Shown: positions 24,201 to 36,300, numbered from the stretch's first letter. The stretch is 64,000 bases of DNA from Branchiostoma floridae (GCF_000003815.2 NC_049988.1:13736626-13800625), one strand, 5' to 3'. Notes: a model not told the origin generated them from the letters alone. Numbers and translations are program-made.

Positions 24201-24549
24201 CCTGGCATAGTCTCCGCACTATCTCAAACCCGATCCCCTTGTTGGAGCCGGTCACCTAGTGGAAGGGATTAAATCGTTGCAGTTTGACATATGGCAAACA
24301 CTACGTGCAAATCGAACTACATATAGATGTTTTGTAAATTACATCCAGTGTGAAACTTGCTCATATTCTAGCGGTTTTGATAGACTTGCGTCGATCATCC
24401 AATTTTCTATAGATCATATAATTATCTTTTTGAGATAATGCTACGAGGCACCATTCGCCGGGGTGGCTACCCGAGTGAAAATGCCCGTCGGGTGCGCTCT
24501 TTACTACTACCAGTGTCATACACATCGTCTGGTAAAGCTCCAGGACCAT
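21223..24549 (-). CDS. CBR1: Carbonyl reductase (CBR1-type SDR), tandem copy A
   Basis: NADPH-dependent short-chain dehydrogenase of the monomeric CBR1/CBR3 group, cytosolic, reducing ketones, quinones and in vertebrates prostaglandins. Minus-strand exons in coding order: exon 1 24505-24519 (or from an upstream in-frame ATG up to 24549), then 24174-24255, 23536-23714, 22971-23089, 22537-22665, 22048-22189, 21510-21576, 21223-21317 (TGA). Phases join; about 275 residues, human CBR1 being 277. Visible motifs: cofactor-binding VTGSNKGIGFEIVRRL, NNAGF, catalytic Ser in VVNMSS, catalytic YAMSK (Tyr, Lys), and CCPGWCKTD. It differs from copies B and C by two extra codons before the VNFFGT motif and by many substitutions, so it is the older paralogue. 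Exon 1 (MTLVV before VTG) is the weakest part of the model. Confidence 0.87.
21780..21960 (-). mobile_element. tRNA-derived SINE, minus strand, in CBR copy A intron
   Basis: Reverse complement contains a B-box-like GGGGTTCCAATCCC preceded by a tRNA-like arm (TTAGAATCTAAAGATTC), followed by a non-tRNA body. The cloverleaf is degenerate, so it is a SINE head and not a functional tRNA gene. Confidence 0.6.
24000..24125 (-). repeat. Dispersed repeat copy, minus orientation
   Basis: Reverse complement of the family phrases 'gataactcgaga', 'ggat..atgatatttggtatgtgagt'. The same family is at 17580-18450 and 30590-30760. Confidence 0.6.
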
Positions 24550-25067
24550 GAAATACCCGACTTATGATCAGGCCCATTAACACTACAAATGACCATAAAA
24601 TTATGCCAGAGATGTCTGGTAAATCGACTTTAATCGTCTCGGTAACCCTCTTTAACCAATAATGACTCTATTTTTGGTCAAACTGCACCCTGATCGCCAA
24701 TGATTTGTCTGGCCCCATTTCAGTGGATTTCTACAGGTCTCGGTACCCCTCTAGTAATGCTTGTCAAACCCACCAAGGCTACACGACCGTCCATGGTAGA
24801 TGCTGCTTGGGATCAATTGCGGATCTATGTTAGCTTCACTTCCGGCAATACTGCAGAAGGACTGCCCGACGCTTCGCTAGAAACCCGTCCAACCTGTCGT
24901 GGTAATAAGAAGCCTGGCCAAACTTTAATTCGGCGTGTGTCAACAAGTTCTTCATGTTTATCATGCCAATGCTGCCGATTTGCATGATTGCGTCAATCTA
25001 ATTGTGTCATCACTAAATTTATCTACGTATCAAAAATCAAGACGACTCTTCAGCCTTATCTCCAGGC

Positions 25068-25337
25068 AGATTTAAAGGTGTCATAAGAATTAGTATCAAA
25101 GCTGACCAAAGGGGGCTAGCCGGGCACCAATTTGGCGCGAACCTCTTACTGTTATTAAACTGCGCGGATCACTGACTTTGTCAAAGATAAAGACGTAAGT
25201 AGCTCGTTAAAACACAAGCACCACGGTTATTCACGGACACAAAGACGGAGATTAACCGGCTGACTCCCTTTGGCCGACTCTACTCCTTGACCAGCTTTGA
25301 TACCATCTCATGGTACCGGTAAATCTGCCAGGAGATT
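25068..25337. repeat. Inverted repeat, arms about 70-80 bp
   Basis: Arms 25068-25135 and 25256-25337 are imperfect reverse complements (shared 'tatcaaagctg.' and 'ccaaaggg.g.cagccgg' segments). The right arm resembles repeats at 10430-10515 and 32655-32735. Likely a non-autonomous foldback element. Confidence 0.55.
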
Positions 25338-25395
25338 ACTTTAACCAATAGAGAAGGAGCTAGGACAAAATTTGCCTTCATTCAGCGATGTTCAC

Positions 25396-25427
25396 CTCAG
25401 GTGTGAAGTAAAAACTTCACACCTGAG
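25396..25427. other. Perfect 14-bp hairpin with 4-base loop
   Basis: CTCAGGTGTGAAGT (25396-25409), loop AAAA, then its exact complement to 25427. No flanking gene explains it; it may be the remnant of a tiny palindromic element. Confidence 0.7.
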
Positions 25428-25905
25428 AAAAGAATGCATCATAAATACGTTTTGCAAGGCAGTGTCTTTGTTTGCCATTGAGCTATTACAGGGATTTTCG
25501 TTTATTATGCGAATGAGGTCATAGTTTACATAATTGTACCGCCCCACCGAAGTTACATACACGAAACATATATATTACATGTATCTAATACTAATGAAAT
25601 TAGTATATGTACTGTATAATTAGTAATATATATCAAGTCAATAACCGATAAAAAATTAGTGAGATTTATTCAATATGAGTGTTCAATGCATTTGACCCAT
25701 ATACCTGTATGACCTGACCAATGAAATAACACTCTTCTTCAACCTGCAATGATTGATCCAAAATTACCATACTTTCAGCTTGCCAGACATTTTATTCTTT
25801 CATCATCATCATCACTGCCGGCAGATTGCCCAGACCAGTCCCACTGTCCCCTTCCAGACATCTCTGTCCCCCATAGCATTATTCATTAAGCCCTTTTATT
25901 CAAAG

Positions 25906-25990
25906 TCCTGACGTCTACAATGAATGAACCTTTATTGCACATTTATACCCACTGGGCTAAGTAAACAAGATCACAAGAAAAGAATAGTTG
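25906..25990 (-). mobile_element. LINE 3'-tail remnant
   Basis: Reverse complement reads 'cagtgggtataaatgtgcaataaagg' then 'ttcattcatt', matching the tail seen at the end of the LINE at 36753-37348. A near-identical copy is at 33036-33110, downstream of CBR copy C, so it predates the B/C duplication. Its AATAAA (25931-25936, complement) could serve copy B as a poly(A) signal. Confidence 0.6.
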
Positions 25991-26411
25991 ACAGATACGT
26001 GAAATATATACATTGAATGTCTTTGATTTTGACTTTATTTGAATTGCAACATGACAATACATTATGCTGCACCAGGCAGCAAGATGCTGATGTTGTACAG
26101 CATACACATTAAGGCACATACATAGTACAATAATACAATAATAATACATCATCATCATCATAATAATAATACAATAAATACAATACAATTAAAATCAATT
26201 GAATGTCAACCAACACAAGAATCATATTTTACCAAGCGAATTTGACTTCTTCTTCCTTTTTTTGTGATGCTGAAAATGTAGGAACGGATATGTTATACAA
26301 TCAAATGTTTGTCTCAATTCATTAGGAATATGACTTTGTGTTCCTTAGGTGAAACAAAGTAGGGAAACATAGGTTCAGCTACAATGTGGTGCAATGGTCT
26401 TTCCTTTTCCC

Positions 26412-26460
26412 TCAGAATGCCATAGGTTTGCGGTCATAGAAGAACAGTCCCTGTGAGTCC
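26412..26460 (-). pseudogene. Out-of-frame relic of CBR copy B C-terminus
   Basis: Still matches copies A and C base by base (GGACTGTTCTTCTATGACCG with a terminal TGA) but lies beyond the premature TAA. It now acts as 3' UTR. Confidence 0.8.
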
Positions 26461-29400
26461 TTAGTGTTGGGCGCATGGGAGGAGGGCCAGGAACAAAGCT
26501 GTGTCTGCACCTGCGGAGGGGGAGAAGTTACATACAGACAGTTAGGCAATACAGTCAAACCTGTATTAGGGGCTACCTCTACAGAGGGACCACCTGTCCA
26601 TAGTGGCCACTTTTTGTCGGTCCCTTGGGTATTTTATCTACAAGTTGCCACCTCTATAAAGAGGCCACCTGTCTATAGTGGCCAAATTTGTCCGGTCCCT
26701 TGAGTGGCCGCTATAGACAGGTTTGACTGCAGACTCTTAAGCTTTACAATGTGAATTCAAAGCTATAAATCATTTTTATATTTAACAAAGTGTGCTAGGA
26801 GCAGCATTGCTTAATAGCCAGGTGAATACATCTCAGATTTGAAATGTGACCCCATAAAAACAGCTTTAAAACTCTAGATGGATTTCTATATACAATAGGT
26901 CCTACCCTCAGCAGCACTCCTGGGGGGTCTCTCCCACCCTGTCGTGTCACTCTTGCACCAACCTGGACACATCTACAGACAGACAGGAAGATCAAGACCA
27001 ATTTGAACTTTCAAGTACTAAGTCTTATCAAAATGGGAAAAACAGAGCTGCCATCATAACTGCAGCATTAGGCAAATTTAATCATCTGCAGTGCATGATC
27101 TATTACTTGATTCTTTTTCTTTTGTCATCCTCAGTGTACATGGAGCATGGTATTGGTTTCAGCCAAGCACACTGCGTTAACCCTTCTCTTCTTGACAAGG
27201 GCCCTAGGAAAAGAACAAAAACCTAAAAAATAGTCCTTCCTCTGACAGATTTCTTGTCAGTCTGTTAGAGACTAATTGAAAATGGGTTGGCGACATAATG
27301 CATCAGTTCGAAGACTGCACAATGTTGTCCTTACACAGTTGACCAGGATGTCCTCTCTGGAGTCCTTCTCCATCTCCCGAGCCTGGATAAACGTCAGGAC
27401 TGTCACTCCGATCTTAGACATGCCATACGCCCAGTCTGCAAAACCATTCTCCTCATGCTTCCCTGCCTTAGCCATCCTATGGAGACAAATTTCAGAAGAT
27501 TAAAGAGATATAACCACACGAGTCACATGTCTAAATAAAGAGACTCTTTTTACACAACCCAAAACTTTATTTTTACCTGCCTTTTGCTGAATGTCTGTCA
27601 GGGCAATTCTGACTGGTTCACATTACACTGCAGCAATGTGTCGCTGCTTAAGCTAAGGGCACAACCCGCCGTACGTGCAATTTGTCCATAAGTTTTTTTG
27701 GGAGGCCACGTCCGCCACGTATTTCTGAAAACGTGGGGAATGACTAGCAAGAGCAGAGAGGAAGCACGTCAACGCACAGCACACATAGTTTTGCCTGCAC
27801 GTAAAGTTCTATGGCGTGTCTGCGTCCTCCAAAATCCGTCGGATTCCCTACGAGTTCTTACGGAGGCAGTACTTACCACTTACGGATCTCAAAAGCTTGC
27901 CCACGTTTTGGCACGTAGAATCTCTTTATTCAGTGACAGTTCACGGAGTCACACATCCGTAGCATACACAATTTACAAAGGTAAAAGACATATGAAATCT
28001 TCTTTTAGCAAATGCAAATGTAGAGTCTTCCTCTACATGTACTCACTCGATGAATTTGTTCAATGTCATCACCAGCTCTTCCTCCTGAATGCTCCTGTCC
28101 CTGAAGCGGGCCTGCAGTTCAGCACTGCACTTTTTCAGAGACATCTGACTGCTTTGACTGGACACATTCACTACCCTGGAGAGTACAAATAAAAGTCAAG
28201 AGTACATTGTACTGGAAAACACAGTTTTGGATGTTGCTCATGTTTAATAGACAGTATAAGTAGTACATTGTGGCTATATCATTCTGAGAAGTCTTGTATC
28301 TTGCAGTTGGCGATTCACAAGTTTTTGGTAGAGACAATGCCCGTAGTGAACACTAGCATTTTACAAACATAGACGAGAACACTGTACAGTAGAATTTTAC
28401 CCAGGGAAAAAAAGGAAACATCATAAATTTGATTTTATCCAGTTCAACATGTGTTCAAGATTGGGGAGATTTGGCACTAACAATGAAGGAAATGTGGAGG
28501 ATCCAATTTGCAATTTGCATGTGTTAGATATGCAACTCATCAGCATCTTCCAGGTAACTGCATGACTGTTGATAGCTCCGCCCACCTTCCATGGGGCCTG
28601 ATGATTGGCAGCAGAGCTTTGCTGACAGCCAGGGTTCCGAAGAAGTTGACGCCCACAGTGTCCTCTGCCTGGGTTCCAAACGGGGCAGTAGCGGCCCCCT
28701 GTGAAAAGAAAAATAGCAGGCATAATGAACAGAGAAATGAAAAATTAATGATTTTAGAAGGAAACAAAACTTTGACTCAGAAATCAAGGATTTTTTCTCT
28801 CAAAATACATTCCAACAAAGAAAATTGCAGGACTCTTTAATGGAAACTTTATCAGACCAAGGACGTTATCTTATCTGTATTGCCCTCGGTCAAACCAAGA
28901 AGAACTGGCCATGACCTTTGACTTGTGATGTAATCCGTATTGATATGAGGCGGAGCTAAGATTAGCATATTAGGTAATCCCTCATTGGTTGGATGGTAGC
29001 AGCATCCAACCAGCTTACCTGTGATGGGCAGAGCTAGGCAAGCTATTGTAATGCTAGTTGACCTTAGAGATTGTACGTAGATATTTGCCAGTCTGGTGCC
29101 CCCAGGACTCAGGTGAGGACACTTAAGTTTAGGGCTAGTCCCTCTGTTGGATTGTGTAAGAGTTGGTTAGATCAACTCTCTCTATATATGGTTAGATCTC
29201 TGTATTACAAAATGTATTACCTTATCCCTAGACCTGTATCCTGTAACTGTAACCTTGCTGTAGCCATATTGGACCACATTGTATTATATGTTACTTGAGT
29301 TTAGCATAGGTTGAATAAACACGGCTCACAAATAGTAATCGACTGGTTTGGCTCTGAGTTTCTGCTAAGCTAATATAGAACTTAGATACCAAACAACCTA

Positions 29401-31579
29401 AACGTTTCATTAACATTAACATTGTTTGTTTGTTTATTTATTCGCACACAAGTATTACATTAAAACACAAAACGAAAACAATGGATAAAACAGGTGCAGG
29501 AGGAGGGAAAAAGCTTGTGAAGCTTATACTTAGCCCTCCTCCTTTAAACTAAACAAAATTGATTATGATATATAATAATAAAGTAAAGTAATACATAGAA
29601 TAATAATAAGACAATAAGGATAAACAAGTAATTAATGGTATGAATTAACAATGAATGATAAAGTTACGTAATATGTAGAAAATGAAAACATTAACAATTT
29701 ATTATCTTTTACAGGCATACAAAACTCAGGAAAGAAAAATAGATTACATCGTAAGCAAACCCTGCATTGTTCACCAGCACGTCCAGGCCCCCGTGCTTGT
29801 CCTGCAGATGCTGCTTCAGTGCCTGGATACTCTGCTCATTTGTGATGTCCAGCTGGTGGAAGCTGGGGTTCAGGCCCTCAGACTTCAGCTTTTGGACAGC
29901 CTCCTGTCCGAGTTTCTCATTTCGAGCTGTGGGTAAAATATCTCTTTTAGTAATGATGATGAAAGGTTTAGCATAATCTGAATTATAAGAATGTCATTTC
30001 TTCTGAATAATGAAAAACAATGCTAACAAGAGTTTAGAGACCTCATATCTCCATGAAAAAGTCTGATTATGTAAATGATTTCCACATTTACATAATTTAT
30101 GCTTGGTTATGTACATATTTAGATAACTTACACTGGTCACAATGTTGATTGTGCAACCAATTACCATTTAGAAGAACTGTAGCACTTTTACATTAATTAT
30201 GCAAATTATGGAGTTTTTGCATAATTGATATCTGTTAATGTTCCACCAGCCACATTAACTATATATGGCAGGTATTTGAGTCCCACAATGGCAAACACTA
30301 GAAATATAGATTTCCCTCATTAATTATGCAAATTAAGTGCCAGTTTGCATAATTTGCACTTCATTATGTACATCTCTGTCAAAGCTACCTACATACAAAA
30401 TATCATCTAAATTTGTCTTTCCCTTGTCCATTTATCCTCCTTAGAAGATTTTGAGAAAAACACCCCTGCAGTTCAAGAGCAACCTGCTAGGGGAGCCAAA
30501 CATAGACCACCTAATCCTTACGTCATAACCTATCTGCCACCAAAAAATCAAGACTGTAGCACATCCAGGTCAAAAGATACAAAAAACGGAATATCTTCTG
30601 CAGTACCAAGGTCACATACCAGGGGGCCCAAAATTGACCTTGACCTTTGTCTTTCCAACACCTACCCACATACCAAATATCATGGCAATCCATTCAAAGG
30701 TTCTTGAGTTATGCTGACCACAAATATCTGGAAACACAGACACACACACAGACATATCCAAAACTATATCTCCATTTTTCATGGAGATAATAATTACCTG
30801 TTAGGTAAACAATCCCATCGAGCTGCTTACACAGTCCTCGAACGATCTCAAACCCAATTCCCTTGTTAGATCCAGTCACCTGGTGATGGGGAAAGGGCAG
30901 AAGGGGTTTAATGGTTATTTTTTTCCTATTTGAATTCATGATTCACAAGTTCACTAGCTCAACTTTTTGACATGCATTTTAGACAATTAGTGCAGCCACC
31001 CTAAAATGCTTTGATGAGGATATTTTTGGTATTAACTACTGAGTAACTGTTGAAAAATATTCTCGCCTCCCAAGGTGAAAAACATGCATTCTAAATTCTT
31101 CACACGTTAAAATCATCAGCCGTGTTTGTTTGCCTTTTAATATGGTCAAAAGTGACCACTGCATCTATAGATCACAGTAGCAAGTAAGAGATGTGTTTCT
31201 AAACAGTAGAGCGCAAATGTGATCTACTAACTTGCACACAGTGGAGTGACTGGTGGTGTACTTTCACCCCAGCCCCGCCCCCCATGCACAACACAAAGTC
31301 CAAAGTACAGTCACTTTCCCGTGGTCGACTCGATTACAAGATATAGGGATACAGATCTAGAATAAATCTTACTACTGACTAAACAATATATAGTTTAGCA
31401 ACTTTTGGAATTGTTCAAGAGGGACAGAAGAAGACATTAACCAAGGCGCTCCTTGCAGTATAAACTTCCTCCTACCACATCAGTCATAGTTTACCAAACC
31501 ATCAAGGCCAAGCCCATCATCCCTACGGGCTTTGTCTCCATCCCTTTGTCCCCACACTCACCACGGCCACTCGGCTCAT
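26461..31579 (-). CDS. CBR1: Carbonyl reductase (CBR1-type SDR), tandem copy B, frameshifted C-terminus
   Basis: Minus-strand exons in coding order: 31562-31579 (ATG, MSRVAV), 30798-30879, 29748-29926, 28586-28698, 28047-28175, 27335-27476, 26906-26972, and the last exon from 26510. Core motifs are intact: VTGSNKGIGFEIVRGL, NNAGF, VVNVSS, YGMSK and CPGWCKSD. In the last exon four extra bases near 26471-26475, compared with copies A and C, shift the frame: the protein reads LLPCAQH and stops at TAA (26461-26463). It is about 259 residues. The old in-frame end, ending in a relic RKPMAF and TGA, remains at 26412-26414. The lost tail of about 18 residues would be NTKDSQGLFFYDRKPMAF. The enzyme core could still fold, so this is either a recent truncation allele, an early pseudogene or an assembly error. 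Confidence 0.85.
26552..26729. mobile_element. MITE with CAGTCAAACCTGT terminal repeats
   Basis: Left end CAGTCAAACCTGTATTAG and right end, complemented, CAGTCAAACCTGTCTATAG. Inside, further inverted phrases (agtggccact, ggtccctt). End style is that of pogo/Tigger-like Tc1-mariner MITEs; a TA precedes the left end. It lies in the intron before the last exon of CBR copy B and is absent from copy C. Confidence 0.75.
27650..27935. mobile_element. Copy-B-specific intron insertion (~280 bp)
   Basis: The flanks 'gtcgctgctta' and 'agaatctctttattcagtgacagttc' are adjacent in the matching intron of copy C (34555-34605). The inserted stretch in copy B is CG-rich and rich in 'acgtg' and 'ttacgga' words. 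No clear terminal inverted repeats or coding capacity; superfamily unknown. Confidence 0.55.
29405..29690 (-). mobile_element. Probable LINE/SINE 3' end in CBR copy B intron
   Basis: The left edge 'gtttgtttgtttatttattcgc' is the complement of an (AAATAA/AAAC)-type tail; the body continues with AT-rich sequence. Absent from the matching intron of copy C. Identification rests on the tail alone. Confidence 0.45.
30040..30765 (-). repeat. Dispersed repeat copy, minus orientation, with 'ttatgcaaatta' block
   Basis: Contains 'cattaattatgcaaatt' followed by 'aggggagcc', 'cccacataccaaatatcatggcaatcc' and 'ttcttgagttatgctga', the complement of the family at 17580-18450. Lies in a CBR copy B intron. 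Confidence 0.65.
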
Positions 31580-32175
31580 CTTTCCTTTGCATCTGAACCC
31601 TTTAAGAAGTAACTTTGGCAGATATTTCTTGTGGTCTGTTCAGTTCCAAACAGCAATCTTGCTCTGGTTTCTTTGCTGTTAGGCCACGTTGATTTGATTA
31701 TATGGATGACATCCGCGCTCGCACCAATTTTCGGCCATTTCCAAAAAAAAAAAAAGTTTTCGACCACACAATAAATTGTGCAAAGCAGCTGTAAAATGAG
31801 CACAAAGTATCAGAAAACAGATAACTAATGTCATAGAATGCCAAAATGAATCTAACGTCAAAGAATAAGATGTGAAAGGACAGAAAGAAAAAAATCTATT
31901 GTTGGTTGGGGGAGGTACCAGTACAGAAAATTCAGGTCCAGACGATCATTTCCAGGTCCGGAGATGAACCTGGACCTGATTTGTCAGTGGAAACTTCAGA
32001 ACTGGCAATACTCAAAACAATGGTAATTGGTCAATTTTGCTACAAAGGAATCTGTGTGGTGGATTATTGGACTCCCACTGAATCTTAAAATCCCATCTCC
32101 ATGTAATAAAGGCTAACTTGTCTCTGTACCTTTGACTGTAGAAACTTGGTGCAATTTGACTATAAACTCTACTTG

Positions 32176-32450
32176 NNNNNNNNNNNNNNNNNNNNNNNNN
32201 NNNNNNNNNNNNNNNNNNNNNNNNNNNNNNNNNNNNNNNNNNNNNNNNNNNNNNNNNNNNNNNNNNNNNNNNNNNNNNNNNNNNNNNNNNNNNNNNNNNN
32301 NNNNNNNNNNNNNNNNNNNNNNNNNNNNNNNNNNNNNNNNNNNNNNNNNNNNNNNNNNNNNNNNNNNNNNNNNNNNNNNNNNNNNNNNNNNNNNNNNNNN
32401 NNNNNNNNNNNNNNNNNNNNNNNNNNNNNNNNNNNNNNNNNNNNNNNNNN
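32176..32450. other. Assembly gap (275 N)
   Basis: Unknown bases between CBR copies B and C. Confidence 1.
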
Positions 32451-33035
32451 TTAACGCGGATGTCGGCTGTGGTGGCCAATGATACACTACAGACTGAAGG
32501 GAGGTATACTAGTCTATTTCTTTTTCATTCCACATGCATTTGACTTAAAACGCAATATTCAACTTGTATTTCTACAAATTTTTTCGTTATAATTGATCTG
32601 AAAAGAAAGCATGAATGGTATTCACAAGTTTACACCCCCCCTCCATGAGCGCGCTGGAATAAAACTCCTCTGCTGGCTAAACTCCTTCCCCAACTTATGT
32701 TACTGTCTTAAACCACCGCAAGATCTGCTTGGAGATACATATCTGGGACAGGGATGTGTTGACGTCATCTTTGGCTAGTGTACAAAATTACGGACAGATA
32801 CTGCAGTACGTACAACGAACAGGGGCAAGTTTACAGCCACTTTTGTGTTTTCTTGGATGGAATTATCAAGTATGAGCTATATTTTCATATGGCTTTTAAA
32901 AAGAATTAACGTTTTTCTTCACCAAGCTCATATTTTTTCCTAACAGTTGGAAGGGTCCTCGTTAAAATGGCGTATTTTCTGATGGTCGAACCTTGCTAGT
33001 ATTTTTCGAACCATCCGGCGTTATTCCTTAAGTCC

Positions 33036-33110
33036 TGAAATCTACAATGAATGAACCTTTATTGCACATTTATACCCACTGGGTTAAGTACAGATCACAA
33101 CAAAAGAATA
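33036..33110 (-). mobile_element. LINE 3'-tail remnant
   Basis: Paralogous to 25906-25990; complement ends in AATAAAGG plus TTCATTCATT. AATAAA complement at 33058-33063 may be the poly(A) signal of CBR copy C. Confidence 0.6.
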
Positions 33111-33371
33111 GTCAACAGACTCAAGAAATATATACAATTTCAACCAAGACGAGAATCATATTCTACTAACAATATTTTAACTTCTTCTTGCTTCTTTGCA
33201 CTCCTCAAAATGTAGGAACAGATCGTTTTACAATCAAGATGTTGCCTGTTTGTCTAGATTCATTAGGAATATGACATTGTCTGTGTTACTTGGTGTATGA
33301 AGTTAGGAAAACATAAGGTTTTATCAGTCTATAAAATTCAGCTACAATGTGCAATGGTCCTTCCTTTCCCC

Positions 33372-36300
33372 TCAGAATGGTATAGGTTTGCGGTCATAGA
33401 AGAACAGTCCCTGTGAGTCCGTGTTGGGTGGGAGGAGGGCCAGGAACAAGGCTGTGTCTGCACCTGTAGAGGAGTAGTTACATAGAGACAGTTAGACTAT
33501 TGAGATTTACGATGTGGAAAATATGTGGAAAGTGGTGTATTGACATAATATACTTGTTAAACGTTCAGTCTATTACAATACATTCTCTCTTTGGTACAGC
33601 ATTGTATTGGCCTGTGTACAAAGGTCCTACCATCAGCAGCACTCCTGGGGGGTCTCTCCCATCCTGCCATGTCACTCTTGCACCAACCTGGACACATCTA
33701 CAGACAGACAGGAAGATCAAGACCAATTTGAACTTTACTAAAAAAATCAAGTACAGTAGAAGCCGCTTAATTGCATGGCCTATTTGCAAGTGAATTTCAT
33801 GCAATTATCTGGCTGGTGCAATACTACAAAGTTATCCAGGTTAATAGAAGTGTGTGTTAATCTGTTATGCAATCAACTGGCGTTAAGCATGGATACAAAG
33901 CAAGTCTTATCAAAGTGGAAAAACAGAGCTTCTATCAAAACTGCAGCATTAGGCAGATTTAATCATCTGCAATTCATTATCTATTACTTGATTCCTTTTC
34001 TTTTGTTATCCTCAGTGTTGAAGAAGCATGGTACTGGCAGCTAGTAGTATAACGCAGCTTTGCTACAGCTCACGGTTTCAGCCAAGCTCACTGCGTTGAC
34101 CCTTCTCTTCTTGACAAGGGCCCTAGGAAAAGAACAAAACCCCAATAATAGTCCTCTGACAGATTGCTAGTCTGTCTGGTAGAGACTAACGGGAAAGGGG
34201 TTGTCCACATAATGTGTCTCATTGCACTAGTTCAAAGAAGGCATAATGTTGTCCTTACACAGTTGACCAGGATGTCCTCTCTGGAGTCCTTCTCCATCTC
34301 CCGAGCCTGGATAAACGTCAGGACCGTCACTCCGACCTTAGACATGCCGTACGCAGAGTCAGAGAAACCATTCTCCTTGTGCTTCCCTGCCTTGGCTGTT
34401 CTATGAAGACAAAATTCAGAAGGTAAGATATAACAACATGAGTTGCATGTCTGAATAAAGAGACTCTTTTTACACAACAAAAACTTTATTTTCACCTGCC
34501 TTTTGGTGAATGTGTGTCAGGGCAATTCTGACTGGTTCACATTGTACTGCAGTGTCACTGCTTACAGGTGTGGTCACAAGAATCTCTTTGTTCAGTGACA
34601 GTTCATGGAGTCACACATCTGTAGCATACACAATTTACAAAGGTACAGGACATGTGAATTCTTCTTTTAGCAAATGCAAATTTAAAGTCTTCCTCTACAT
34701 GTACTCACTCGATGAACTTGTTCAATGACATCACCAGCTCTTCCTCCTGGATGCTCCTGTCCCTGAAGCGGGCCTGCAGTTCGGTACTGCATTTGCTCAG
34801 AGACATATTACTGCCTTGACTGGACACATTCACTACCCTGGAGAGTACAAATAAAAGTCAGGAGTACATTGTACAGGAAAGTTTTGGATGTTGCACATGT
34901 TCTAGACAGGAAAAGTAGTAGTCTGGCTATATTATTCTGAGCTAAGTCTTGTAACCTGCAGTTGGCCTTTCACAAGTTTGGAGAGACAGTGCCAGTAACG
35001 AACACTAGCTAGCATTACAGATCTATTATATATAAAGCAATGCACTGTAAAGCAGTCCTTATACCCCCCTCACATTAGGCGCGATTCGATCGGACGATGA
35101 GTCTGCAAGCTCTAATTTACGAGGAGGCATGACCCTGATGTCGACGAAGAAATGGCAGAGTTCCCCCTTCCCGTCAGGGTCATGTCTCCTCGTAATTTAG
35201 AGCTCGCAGACTCGTCGTCCGATCGAATCGTGCCTAATGTGAGGGGGGTATTAAGAGATGCAAAATTACCCAGGAAAAAAAAAAGAAGAAAACTTGATAA
35301 TTTGATTTTATCCAGTTCAACATGTCTTCAAGATTTGTGGAGAGGTCAATGTCCATGGAACGTCCTTGGTTCCACAGATTTGGGACTTAAATTTTCTGCG
35401 ATGCATACTTCAATGAAGAAAATATGGTGGATCCATTATGCATTTTAGACATGCATCTTCAAGGTTTGCCCACCTTCCATGAGGCCTGATGATTGGCAGC
35501 AGAGCTTTGCTGACAGCCAGGGTTCCGAAGAAGTTGATGCCCACAGTGTCCTCTGCCTGGGTTCCAAATGGGGCAGTAGAGGCCGCCTGTGAAAGGTAAG
35601 ATACCATACATGAGTTACTAGAAATAATGGAAGAAATGTTAAGTAGATTCCTCCAGTTACCGACATGTATGCAACGAAACCTGGTTTGGAAGACAGGCTG
35701 AATAAAAGTTCATAAACAAGAACTATGCGTCTCCAGATGTCCTACTGAGGGACGACTGTGGGGCAATAGATGTCGGTAGCTCAATTAACAGAGGCGGCGG
35801 CAGGAAATTTAGTCTGGGGGGGGGGGAACTTTTACTGACAGAATTTTGCGGCACACGCTTACGTAGCGCCTTCGGCGCTACCTGTCGCGCCGGAGGCGCG
35901 ACCACCCTAGGGGAGTCCGGGGGCATGCTCCCCCGGGAAGATTTGAAATCTAGACCCTCTAAAACGGCATTTCATGCGTTTTGACGGGCAAATTTTGCTG
36001 CCAGACTAAGCTAAGTTTGATGGCAATTCTGTTAGAAAGACACATGGTTTTAGCGAGGGCGATGCCGACAAAATATTTTCACGATTTCGAGTGCCGAAGG
36101 TGCGAGCTGTTGCAAGGTTGGTCTTTGGAAATTTCGAAATCTGCACCCTCTGAAACGACATTTTCTGTATTTTGAGGGACAAGTTTTGCTTGCAGACTAT
36201 GCTAAATCTTATGCCATTTTGTCAAAGAAAAAGATGTTTCAGGGCGATGACCTAAGCTACCACGCACAAATTTTCACCATGTCGTTGTGAGCGCCGGAGG

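Larger units (their letters stand above)
24550..26460. other. Intergenic region, CBR copy A / copy B
   Basis: No convincing gene. It holds an inverted repeat (25068-25337), a perfect hairpin (25396-25427), a LINE 3' tail (about 25906-25990, minus) and a short ATC/ATA microsatellite (about 26140-26190). The promoter of copy A must lie in its left part, but I see no TATA box. Confidence 0.6.
31580..33371. other. Intergenic region, CBR copy B / copy C, with assembly gap
   Basis: Holds the upstream region of copy B, a 275-base gap (32176-32450), a dispersed-repeat copy near 32655-32735 and the 3' flank of copy C with a LINE tail (about 33036-33110). The B and C 3' flanks are homologous (25880-26400 and 33020-33370). 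No further gene seen. Confidence 0.6.

Noticed and set aside
24700-24987. 95-codon frame as a possible first CBR copy A exon
   Set aside because: Wrong strand, and the short exon at 24505-24519 joins the next exon in frame.
27698-28192. 164-codon plus-strand frame
   Set aside because: It runs antisense through the CBR copy B exon 28047-28175 and the copy-B-specific insertion; a shadow of the real gene.
35152-35448. 98-codon frame between CBR exons
   Set aside because: Half of it is the arm of a MITE and no splice context supports it.
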